Part shown: positions 46,063 through 51,963 of the stretch, piece after piece
How positions within the stretch are numbered: position 1 is the stretch's first letter
Layout: each line of letters starts with the position of its first letter
NCBI GenBank assembly: GCA_013204395.1
Contig: JABMNZ010000004.1
Span: 1-51,963, forward strand
DNA: 51,963 nt
Origin: Parcubacteria group bacterium
GTDB taxonomy: Bacteria; Patescibacteriota; Patescibacteriia; UBA9934; GWF2-40-263
Direction of reading: 5' to 3'
Notes under the pieces: model-generated
What the model saw: the letters and a program-made list of their open reading frames with translations, nothing else
Database searches by the model: none
What the model was told of the DNA's origin: nothing
Translations under genes and position numbers: made by a program

Positions 46063-47409
46063 CTATTTTATACGAAGAACCAAGACTTTTGGAATCAATT
46101 TTTTTGCTCTGGCCACGAGTAATCGTGTGTTGCCTGCTACCAAAAATGGATCGTCCCCCTCTTTGAAAATTACGATGGGTGCTGGAATTGAATCACCCTT
46201 TTCGAATCCATCTATCACACGCTCAACATCTCGATCAGCATCTTCTTGAAGCTTATTACGTTGTCTAATCCAAGAGACAACTTCATCAAGGGTCCAAGTT
46301 TCATCTCGAGAGTCTCCGTTACGCAACGAGGCCCAGTCTGCTATGTTTAGAACTTCCAACTGTGAATCATTAAAGACCTCTATAAGCGTTTCAAGTTCTA
46401 CTCCCAAGGCCTCAGCCGCTCCTTCTAGCTCTCCCATTTCTTCTGCTAGATCAGGTTTTGTCCATTCGGGACCCAGCGCTTCTCGTTCCCTTCGTTCCAG
46501 CCACTCCTGTATCACTTCACCACCGGCAACGTCATTAACCATTCTTTGAAACTTTTCCCATTCTGACGCATCGTTGTTTAGACTCGCTCGAAAGGATTCT
46601 CCCGTCTGTGTGTTGTATGTCGGAGCTTCTTTATTTGTGAGCATGTGCATATTCCCAAGTGTGTGGAGGGCGCCGTCCTGACGTATGCCCAAGTATTGTG
46701 GAACATGCATGATCCCATCTGGCCTGGTTGGTTCGGTTAGTATGGATGCATCTTTTATTGAGAAGATTGGATAGGCTGTCTTGGGACCATTGTTTGACAC
46801 CTCCTCGAGGTCTACTTCAGCAATGGAGCCATTTTGTGCGTCAACGTACAAGGTTCGTCCATCGGCCACCGTGACGATCCCCACCGCATGATCTGATGGG
46901 TAGCCAAACTGAAATTGAACATCGTCTTGATTACTTTGTGAGAGCTTTTCTCGTAAGCACCAGGCACTTAACGAACAATCCAGTTCTTTCATTTCTCGCG
47001 CTAAGGAGGGTGTGAAGGCATACATACCACTGCCTTGAACGTTGCTGGTCAATGTGATGATTGCTTGAATGAGTTGTATTTGTAGTTCGCTTCGTTTCTC
47101 AGGATCTGTTTCTTGTTCCAGTTGCGAGATGATCTCACTTGCCTGTTCATTAATTTGTTCTGCATCAACCCCGTCAAAATGTTCTGCTAGTTCTTCGGGT
47201 AATCCGTGGACAGCCTCAAGCATGGCTTGATCGAACTGCTCGACAAAGGACTCCGTATCGGATTCTGGAGATTCAATGCTTACACCAACAGCTTCCATGG
47301 CGGCTCGTTTTGGCTGGTTATCACCACGGCACTTTTTACATGGAAGTTTGTTTCCATGTTGTTCACAGAATCCATTGTCTTGGATGGCATCAGCATCGAG
47401 CTTTTTCAT
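46063..47409 (-). CDS. Fusion of a transglutaminase-like Cys protease domain and a ParB/Srx-like domain
   Basis: The product of 448 aa begins with a short zinc-knuckle-like stretch (FCEQHGNKLPCKKCRGD, residues 13-29). A helical part follows, then a papain/transglutaminase-like triad: Cys in ELDCSLSAWCL (about residue 153), His in YPSDHAVGIVTV and Asp in LYVDAQNG. After a variable helical region the C-terminal 50 residues resemble ParB/sulfiredoxin folds (PAPIVIFKEGDDPFLVAGNTRLLVARAKKL). The start MKKLDAD is chosen since it stands eight bases after TACAAT (47418-47423). No signal peptide. Function unknown. Confidence 0.65.
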   Translation of the reverse strand: MKKLDADAIQDNGFCEQHGNKLPCKKCRGDNQPKRAAMEAVGVSIESPESDTESFVEQFDQAMLEAVHGLPEELAEHFDGVDAEQINEQASEIISQLEQETDPEKRSELQIQLIQAIITLTSNVQGSGMYAFTPSLAREMKELDCSLSAWCLREKLSQSNQDDVQFQFGYPSDHAVGIVTVADGRTLYVDAQNGSIAEVDLEEVSNNGPKTAYPIFSIKDASILTEPTRPDGIMHVPQYLGIRQDGALHTLGNMHMLTNKEAPTYNTQTGESFRASLNNDASEWEKFQRMVNDVAGGEVIQEWLERREREALGPEWTKPDLAEEMGELEGAAEALGVELETLIEVFNDSQLEVLNIADWASLRNGDSRDETWTLDEVVSWIRQRNKLQEDADRDVERVIDGFEKGDSIPAPIVIFKEGDDPFLVAGNTRLLVARAKKLIPKVLVLRIK

Positions 47410-47445
47410 ATAACCGTATTGTACAGATGGACAGGTAAAGAACAA

Positions 47446-47466
47446 CACTCACCATGTCGGTGAGTG
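47446..47466 (-). terminator. Terminator after tRNA-Leu (UAG)
   Basis: CACTCACC and GGTGAGTG pair around ATGTC with a TTGTTCTTT tail on the minus strand. The tail also supplies the -35 region of the gene at 46063. Confidence 0.75.
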
Positions 47467-47488
47467 CTATGTTTGCTTCAAAAAAATC

Positions 47489-47573
47489 TGGTGGGCGAGG
47501 AGGGACTCGAACCCTCACGCCTTGCGGCACTAGCTCCTAAGGCTAGCGTGTATACCAATTTCACCACTCGCCC
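47489..47573 (-). tRNA. tRNA-Leu (UAG)
   Basis: Minus-strand cloverleaf with acceptor GGGCGAG/CTCGCCC, anticodon stem CTAGC/GCTAG, loop CTTAGGA (anticodon TAG), long variable arm TGCCGCAAGGCG, discriminator A73 and encoded CCA. Confidence 0.97.
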
Positions 47574-47621
47574 ATCAGTCTTTTCTGAAACTTAATGCTT
47601 TTAGCATCGAGGAGATCATAC

Positions 47622-47650
47622 TCGACAAAAGGAGCTTCTTCAAGTATCCT
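47622..47650 (+). promoter_or_regulatory. Promoter of the RBBP9-like hydrolase gene (leaderless)
   Basis: TCGACA (47622-47627), 17-base spacer, TATCCT (47645-47650), then 11 bases to the ATG. Confidence 0.75.
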
Positions 47651-47661
47651 CGCGATGACTT

Positions 47662-48270
47662 ATGAGAGTAATACTCGTTCATGGCTTTAATGCCAACCCA
47701 GAGATGAATTTTCACCCTTGGCTTGCTAACCAGCTTCGCAGCAGGGGTTTTGAGGTGGTTGTTCCAGAACTTCCACTTTCTACCAAAGAAGAGTTGGATC
47801 TCCCCTTGATTGTTGAGCGGATGAAGGACCAAGTTGGTTATTTAAAATCTACAGATATTTTACTAGGCCACTCTCTCGGTGCGTTTGCCATCCTTCAATA
47901 TTTGGAGGCCGTTGAGATGACGGAAACTCCACGTGCTGTGGTGTTGGTGGGGGCTCCTTGGAAAGTGTCTCGACCAGAGTTGCGACAACTATTTTTAGCT
48001 GACTTGGATGCGGATGTCATTATGTGGAAAGCGCGCGAGTTTGTTGTTGTGCATTCTAAAGATGATGAAATGGTTCCGTTTGAGCACGGTGAAAAAATGG
48101 CTGCTCGAATGAAGGCACGGCTTGTTAGTTCAGAGAACGACGGGCATTTCATGGGAGAAGAGTATCCGGTGTTAGTTGAGACCATTCAGAAAATTGCCGA
48201 TACACCATTTGAGTTTGCTCCAGGGATGAGCCTTGCGGATGACTATAAAGATATTGAAACATTGTTATGA
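47662..48270 (+). CDS. RBBP9/YdeN-type serine hydrolase
   Basis: The 202-aa product is a small alpha/beta hydrolase: VILVHGFNANPEMNFHPWL at the start, nucleophile Ser in LLGHSLGAFA (about residue 75), acid Asp in HSKDDEMVPF and His in NDGHFMGEE. This is the pattern of the RBBP9/YdeN family, which cleaves small esters or amides; the natural substrate is not known. The last four bases overlap the HAD gene, so the two are translationally coupled. Confidence 0.9.
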   Translation: MRVILVHGFNANPEMNFHPWLANQLRSRGFEVVVPELPLSTKEELDLPLIVERMKDQVGYLKSTDILLGHSLGAFAILQYLEAVEMTETPRAVVLVGAPWKVSRPELRQLFLADLDADVIMWKAREFVVVHSKDDEMVPFEHGEKMAARMKARLVSSENDGHFMGEEYPVLVETIQKIADTPFEFAPGMSLADDYKDIETLL

Positions 48271-48878
48271 GCAAACATTACGTACTAGATTTTGATGGAA
48301 CACTTTTTAACGTAGGAATACTGTGGGACCGTTGGCTTGATGAGCTTGAAGCGTGTGATGTGGATCGAGAAGAAGCTATTGATAAAGGGAATCAGCTTTT
48401 TGGAGAAGGTTTTACTCTGAGAGAACATGGTCAGCAGATGGGGATAGAAGCCGATGAACTTGATGAGCTTGTTAGTGGGTTTGAAGAGTATATTCAGGCG
48501 GAGGCCCTTACCATGCTTTATCCTGATGTTGTGCCATTTTTACAAGAACGGGATGCAACGTTCACTCTATTAACCTTCGGGGATCACGATTTCCAGCACT
48601 TTAAAATAGAAGCGGCTGGACTGGATGAATTTATTGAAGATATTCGCATTGCAAGACCAGAGCGCCGAAAGCCGATCCAACTAAAGGAGCTCTGTGAATC
48701 TACAGATGATGAAGTGATATTCATTGATGATAATCCAAGAGAGCTCGCTGCGGTATTAGATTATGGCTTACCCGTAACAGTTGTTCGAATGATGAGAGGT
48801 GGTCTGCGTAACTCTGATGCTCATGCAGGAGACGGAGAAAGATGGCAGACTATTAAGTCGCTTTCAGAAATTGAATAA
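48267..48878 (+). CDS. HAD-family hydrolase
   Basis: The 203-aa product has the HAD motifs: DFDGTLFN at residue 8 with both catalytic Asp, motif II Thr in FTLLTFGDHDF, a basic Lys in the PERRKPIQLK segment and motif IV in VIFIDDNPRELAAV. A helical cap lies between motifs I and II. Such enzymes are phosphatases of sugar phosphates, nucleotides or similar molecules. Coupled with the hydrolase gene upstream. Confidence 0.9.
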   Translation: MSKHYVLDFDGTLFNVGILWDRWLDELEACDVDREEAIDKGNQLFGEGFTLREHGQQMGIEADELDELVSGFEEYIQAEALTMLYPDVVPFLQERDATFTLLTFGDHDFQHFKIEAAGLDEFIEDIRIARPERRKPIQLKELCESTDDEVIFIDDNPRELAAVLDYGLPVTVVRMMRGGLRNSDAHAGDGERWQTIKSLSEIE

Positions 48879-48892
48879 GAATCAAAAAAATA

Positions 48893-48915
48893 AACGCCCG
48901 AAAGGGCGTTTTTTG
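48893..48915. terminator. Bidirectional terminator
   Basis: AACGCCC and GGGCGTT pair around GAAA with TTTTTTG on plus and T-rich sequence on minus, between convergent HAD and methyltransferase genes. Confidence 0.9.
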
Positions 48916-48929
48916 TTCGCTGACGTTCT

Positions 48930-49736
48930 CTAGCGAACAGTGATGATACCCACGTCATGAATCATCAGGTGATCATGTGGGTATTCGGCGTTCACGAATC
49001 TAGCTACTTCAGAATAGCTCTCTTCTGAAAGTTCAGAATGAGCCCGTTCCAGAAAGAAGGCGGTAAGGTTTTTTGAATCCGCTGTATTGGTGCCTTGATA
49101 GCATGATACGTTTACTGTGCTGGGGAACTGGTAGTGTTGAACGAGTCGTCCCGGCAGATCGATCGAGTCGAGAGCTGAGAGGATATCTTCATCAGTTGAG
49201 ATTACATGTGGTCCAGAGTGCACATAATCCCTAAATTTCCGATGGATGGTATTGATACCATTGTTTCCGTGGTGGACAATTACCAGCTCTCGTCCGAGTA
49301 GACACAACTTTCTTAGAGAGTCGAGAAGGTCGTTCGTATAGTAGAGAACATGACTAGCGAGAACGAAATCGAAAGTTTGATTAGGGTCAAACTTAGAGAT
49401 GTCAGAGCAGATCAACTCGATGTCCCCACGAAAGTTTTTGGGGATTTGCTGATCGAAGCGATTGAGTTGAGCTTGGTAAGGGTCTACACCCACGAAGTCA
49501 ACTGTAAGTCCCATTCCAGTGAGGACTCTCAGTAATCGTAGGCTCGTTGCACCCCAGCCACATCCAAGATCAAGGACAGTAACAGGGCGATCTTTGATTC
49601 TCGAGAAGTTGAATCTTGGAAGGTGTTCTGTGAGCCAGTGCTCAAACAAAACCTTTTCTGTGGCACAACTTAGCCATGTGTCATATGGGGTTACGCTTTC
49701 CGTACCGGCGTAAAGGCTTGAGTTAAATAGTTCCAT
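48930..49736 (-). CDS. Class I SAM-dependent methyltransferase
   Basis: The 268-aa product has the Rossmann methyltransferase core: motif I VTVLDLGCGWGATSLRLL near residue 52, VDFVGVDPYQAQLNRF near 80, motif II ELICSDISKF near 107 and FDFVLASHVLYYTNDLLDSL near 121. The C-terminal third is specific and unplaced; substrate unknown. Unlike many neighbours it has a strong SD (AGGAGG) close to the ATG. It is divergent from the Lrp-type regulator across a 93-base A+T-rich spacer, which suggests local control. Confidence 0.85.
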   Translation of the reverse strand: MELFNSSLYAGTESVTPYDTWLSCATEKVLFEHWLTEHLPRFNFSRIKDRPVTVLDLGCGWGATSLRLLRVLTGMGLTVDFVGVDPYQAQLNRFDQQIPKNFRGDIELICSDISKFDPNQTFDFVLASHVLYYTNDLLDSLRKLCLLGRELVIVHHGNNGINTIHRKFRDYVHSGPHVISTDEDILSALDSIDLPGRLVQHYQFPSTVNVSCYQGTNTADSKNLTAFFLERAHSELSEESYSEVARFVNAEYPHDHLMIHDVGIITVR

Positions 49737-49829
49737 ACCTATCCTCCTATGTGGAAGTATGGTACATTTTTATAGAAATCAGCAATATTTTCTAATAATG
49801 CGTGAGGTTTGTATACAATCTTGTTCAAT

Positions 49830-50795
49830 ATGATACTTTCTGAAAAAGAACTTCGTCTTCTTGCTGTTACTGAATTAGATGCTGGTATGCCACTGGCCAA
49901 GATTCGAAAAGAAACAAATCAACGATCTCACACGATCCGTTACTCATTAAAGCGCCTTGAAGACAAAGGGATTATTGATAGAGCGCCGTTTATTGATGTG
50001 TACCCGCTTGGTTACACTGGCCATGCCATATTTCTTTCGATTGCACCCTCAGGCATCGCCTTAAGGGATGAGTTTATTTCAACACTCAAAGCTTCACCAA
50101 AAGTTCAATGGCTTGCGGAACTTGGTGGTGACTATCAATATGTTGCGACTGTTTTTACACGTAGGCTTTCTGAGCTAGTTGTTTTTTTTGACGAGCTTTC
50201 TGAAGTTTTTGGTGATATCGTTTTTGAAAAGACTATAAGTAGTCGAATCGAGTTCGTTCAGTTCAATCGGAAATATTTTGGTGGAAAACCCAAGTCCCTA
50301 AGATTCGGTTCAGATCAGGTGGAGGACATAGATGATGTGGATCATAAAATCTTAAGTGGCATGGCAAATGACCTTTTTGAGACAGAACGTAAGCTTTCGT
50401 TGCGTTTACAAATTCCAACAACAACTCTTAGAAATCGGGTAAAAAAACTGAAAGAAAAAAAGTTGATCGTTGGGGACTTTTATCAGATAGATGCTAGAAA
50501 GTTTGGGATGGAAACTTATGAGGTTCTTGTTAGTGCAAAGGGAGCTAGTAAACAATTGCGTGATGAACTCTTTTTATTTTCAAAAGCACACGAAAATATC
50601 GTGCACTTTGTGACATGCTTGGGTCAGTGGGATTACGAAATTGGCGTAGAAGTGAATGATGGTCATGAGCTCACTGTAGTGCTTCAGGCAATTGCCGAGA
50701 AATTTGGAAGTCGCCTTGTAAGCCTTAGGACATTATCGATTTTCAAACACCTAAAATATTCTTTATATCCATTTTCATTTGAGACAAATCAGTAG
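49830..50795 (+). CDS. Tandem Lrp/AsnC-type transcriptional regulator
   Basis: The 321-aa product contains two Lrp/AsnC-like halves. Each starts with a winged helix-turn-helix: LRLLAVTELDAGMPLAKIRKETN...HTIRYSLKRLEDKGII at the N-terminus, and DHKILSGMANDL...LQIPTTTLRNRVKKLKEKKLI near residue 176. Each is followed by a beta-alpha-beta ligand-sensing type segment (GYTGHAIFLSIAP; METYEVLVSAKG). The ATG at 49830 stands ten bases after TACAAT, so the mRNA is probably leaderless. It could control the divergent methyltransferase gene. The stop codon region overlaps that of rlmH by seven bases. Confidence 0.75.
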   Translation: MILSEKELRLLAVTELDAGMPLAKIRKETNQRSHTIRYSLKRLEDKGIIDRAPFIDVYPLGYTGHAIFLSIAPSGIALRDEFISTLKASPKVQWLAELGGDYQYVATVFTRRLSELVVFFDELSEVFGDIVFEKTISSRIEFVQFNRKYFGGKPKSLRFGSDQVEDIDDVDHKILSGMANDLFETERKLSLRLQIPTTTLRNRVKKLKEKKLIVGDFYQIDARKFGMETYEVLVSAKGASKQLRDELFLFSKAHENIVHFVTCLGQWDYEIGVEVNDGHELTVVLQAIAEKFGSRLVSLRTLSIFKHLKYSLYPFSFETNQ

Positions 50796-51262
50796 TGATA
50801 AGTTTTCCCATTTATGATCGTGCCGGCTCTATATAACTGTTCAAGTAAAAGCACCGATACGGTCTCGTGTGGGAAGGTCATTGGAGAAAGTGATAGTACA
50901 TGATCGGCTTCAGACATAAGGTCTCGATCTATACCAAGAGCACTGCCGATTATGAAAGTAAGAGAACGTTGACCGTTATCGCTCCAAACAGAAAGCGATT
51001 TAGCGAATGCTTCTGAGGAAGTTATTTTCCCATGTTCGGACAAGACTATTTTGAAAGAGTCAGAATCCCAAAAATCTCTAATTTGGGTTGCCTCTTCTTT
51101 GAATACACGTTCACTATCAGCGGCATTTTTGAATCTAGTCGGCTTTAATTCTTTGACCTTAATCTTTGCATAAGGCCCAAGACGTTTGAGAAGTTCGACT
51201 TCAAGTGTTTTGTGAGATCCATCTTTGATGGATCCGATACGAATTATTATTATTGAAAGCAT
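50789..51262 (-). CDS. rlmH: 23S rRNA pseudouridine-1915 N3-methyltransferase RlmH
   Basis: RlmH methylates pseudouridine 1915 in helix 69 of 23S rRNA, on the assembled 70S ribosome. The 157-aa product is a small SPOUT enzyme with the knotted C-terminal half: KIVLSEHGKITSSEAFAKSL, LTFIIGSALGIDRDLMSEAD (GGxxG-type loop changed to GSALG), LSLSPMTFPHE and LLLEQLYRAGTIINGKTYHY, the usual family end. It lies next to the 23S rRNA gene itself. It is convergent with and overlaps the Lrp-type gene. Confidence 0.95.
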   Translation of the reverse strand: MLSIIIIRIGSIKDGSHKTLEVELLKRLGPYAKIKVKELKPTRFKNAADSERVFKEEATQIRDFWDSDSFKIVLSEHGKITSSEAFAKSLSVWSDNGQRSLTFIIGSALGIDRDLMSEADHVLSLSPMTFPHETVSVLLLEQLYRAGTIINGKTYHY

Positions 51263-51269
51263 ATTATTT

Positions 51270-51578
51270 TCAGCTTAACAGAGGCATTTTTATTTGCCCA
51301 CAGGGTCTGTGGATTCCTTGGGGGCAGATCTCTTGACAGGTGCAGGGCCCTCGACTACACTTCCCCTGACATTTGTAGATATTCACTTCCTTTTTTGTCC
51401 CGAGGATCGCAAAGATAAGCTCTTGAGGGATGGAGGAAAGGAACCGGATAGACCTATTGTTGAACAGGTGTCCACAATCGAACCAGTGCGATCCGCCGTT
51501 ATTTGGATCGCTGCTGATGTAGCGATTTTTAAAATGATCATTACAATTGAATAGGGTAGAAGAGAACAAACACTTCAT
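51270..51578 (-). CDS. Uncertain cysteine-rich small protein
   Basis: A 102-codon frame between rlmH and 23S rRNA with sensible codons and a cysteine-rich end (YKCQGKCSRGPCTCQE, PCGQIK) plus WFDCGH, which could form zinc knuckles. Against it: there is no SD, and a very good promoter for the plus strand (51333-51361) lies inside it. A plus-strand frame (51294-51554, TTG start) looks equally coding-like. One of the two, or neither, may be real. Confidence 0.3.
   Translation of the reverse strand: MKCLFSSTLFNCNDHFKNRYISSDPNNGGSHWFDCGHLFNNRSIRFLSSIPQELIFAILGTKKEVNIYKCQGKCSRGPCTCQEICPQGIHRPCGQIKMPLLS
51333..51361 (+). promoter_or_regulatory. Probable 23S rRNA promoter
   Basis: TTGACA (51333-51338), 17-base spacer, TACACT (51356-51361). 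Predicted start near 51368, giving an rRNA leader of about 230 bases. The leader can pair GGATCGCA (51402-51409) with TGCGATCC (51487-51494 region), and has a hairpin ATCGCT/AGCGAT followed by TTTTT near 51507-51530. Confidence 0.6.
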
Positions 51579-51599
51579 GTTTTATTAGTTCGAACATAG

Positions 51600-51963
51600 A
51601 AGTGGTTGTAGAGCATCATAAGAGCATATGGAGGATGGCTCGACAGAACGTGCCGATGAAGGACGTAGCAGTCTGCGATAAGCTTCGGGGAGGTGACAAG
51701 CAACCTTTGATCCGAAGATCTCCGAATAGGGAAACCTAGTACGGGTAATGCCGTATTGTCCTACAGTCAATACATAGCTGTAGGTCGGGAACCTGGGGAA
51801 GTGAAACATCTCAGTACCCAGAGGAGAGGAAAAGGAATTGTTTCGCAATTTTTTATAAATTTTAAACTTTTGTTTATTATTTATATCCTAATTGCAAAGC
51901 GAATATTCCCTGAGTAGTGGCGAGCGAAAAGGGAACAGTCTAAACCTTAGAGAATCTTAGCTA
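51600..51963 (+). rRNA. rrl: 23S ribosomal RNA, 5' part
   Basis: Domain I of 23S rRNA is recognised by GATGAAGGACGTAGCAGTCT, GCGATAAGCTTCGGGGAGGT, CCGAATAGGGAAACC, GGGAAGTGAAACATCTCAGT and GAGTAGTGGCGAGCGAAAAG. The gene runs out of the window. The exact 5' end is uncertain by about ten bases. No 16S gene precedes it; rlmH is upstream instead. An A+T-rich insertion (about 51845-51899) interrupts a helix that is short in other bacteria. Confidence 0.95.
51842..51903 (+). other. A+T-rich insertion in 23S rRNA domain I
   Basis: Between the conserved GAGGAAAAGGAA and ATTCCCTGAGTAG the usual link of about ten bases is replaced by some 65. Its edges TTCGCAATT (51842-51850) and AATTGC-AAA-GCGAA (51890-51903) can pair, leaving an A/T loop of about 40 bases. 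It extends a helix and may be removed by processing, like intervening sequences of other bacteria. Confidence 0.65.

Noticed and set aside
51294-51554. Plus-strand 86-codon frame before 23S rRNA
   Set aside because: Not listed as a gene because it begins with TTG without SD and contains the rRNA promoter; kept as an open alternative under the findings.

Overview
The window looks like the replication-origin region of a Patescibacteria (CPR) chromosome. The evidence is the rpmH-rnpA-yidD / dnaA-dnaN arrangement, a very lean set of cell-wall, division-of-labour and surface genes, five small VirB2/Mbov_0395-type pilin paralogues, many short proteins without recognisable family, and mostly monocistronic or few-gene units. 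A finer placement (for example an ABY1-like lineage) is only a guess. The code is standard, and five tRNA genes are seen, all with the CCA end encoded.

Layout. 1-4.3 kb: an orphan gene, yidD, rnpA, rpmH (minus), then dnaA, a structured origin and dnaN (plus). 4.4-12.7 kb: a membrane-tethered LivK-like receptor, a C4orf33-like protein, a G+C-rich orphan, a class A penicillin-binding protein, glmS and a 3D-domain cell-wall protein. 12.7-19.9 kb: tRNA-Cys, then MFS transporter, protein phosphatase, Ddl, VIT1-like metal transporter and YHS-like metal-binding protein, followed by a compact Fe-S/electron-transfer operon (cysteine desulfurase, IscU-like scaffold with a decayed extra domain, Nfu, [3Fe-4S]-type ferredoxin, FAD reductase). 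19.9-24.3 kb: a strongly G+C-rich block of three unrecognised genes (polytopic membrane protein, lipoprotein, secreted coiled-coil protein), each with a highly structured RNA leader. 24.3-29.2 kb (minus): galU, a sugar-binding lipoprotein and five pilin-like genes. 29.2-34.8 kb: tRNA-Ser, surface polysaccharide genes (O-antigen-ligase type, flippase), a SpoIID/LytB protein. 35-38.3 kb: D,D-carboxypeptidase, PH-domain protein, ruvB. 38.3-42.5 kb: a mosaic zone with a decayed ruvB fragment, a 3 x 110 bp tandem repeat, tRNA-Leu, an HNH endonuclease, AlkD-like repair protein, tRNA-Gly and two more orphan genes. 42.5-47.6 kb: lamin-tail surface protein, a transglutaminase-like/ParB-like fusion, tRNA-Leu. 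47.6-52 kb: hydrolase, HAD phosphatase, methyltransferase, Lrp-type regulator, rlmH and the 5' end of a 23S rRNA gene that has no 16S gene upstream.

Two styles of gene expression can be read from the sequence. At least ten ordinary genes start 8-11 nt downstream of a good -10 box, so their mRNAs should be leaderless. In contrast, a scattered set of orphan, often G+C-rich genes (34, 6196, 12074, 20082, 22529, 40162, 41564) has consensus or near-consensus TTGACA promoters, leader hairpins and clear Shine-Dalgarno sequences. This second class, and especially the three-gene block at 20-24 kb with its shared leader motif, pseudoknot and nested stem, is the best candidate here for something undescribed.
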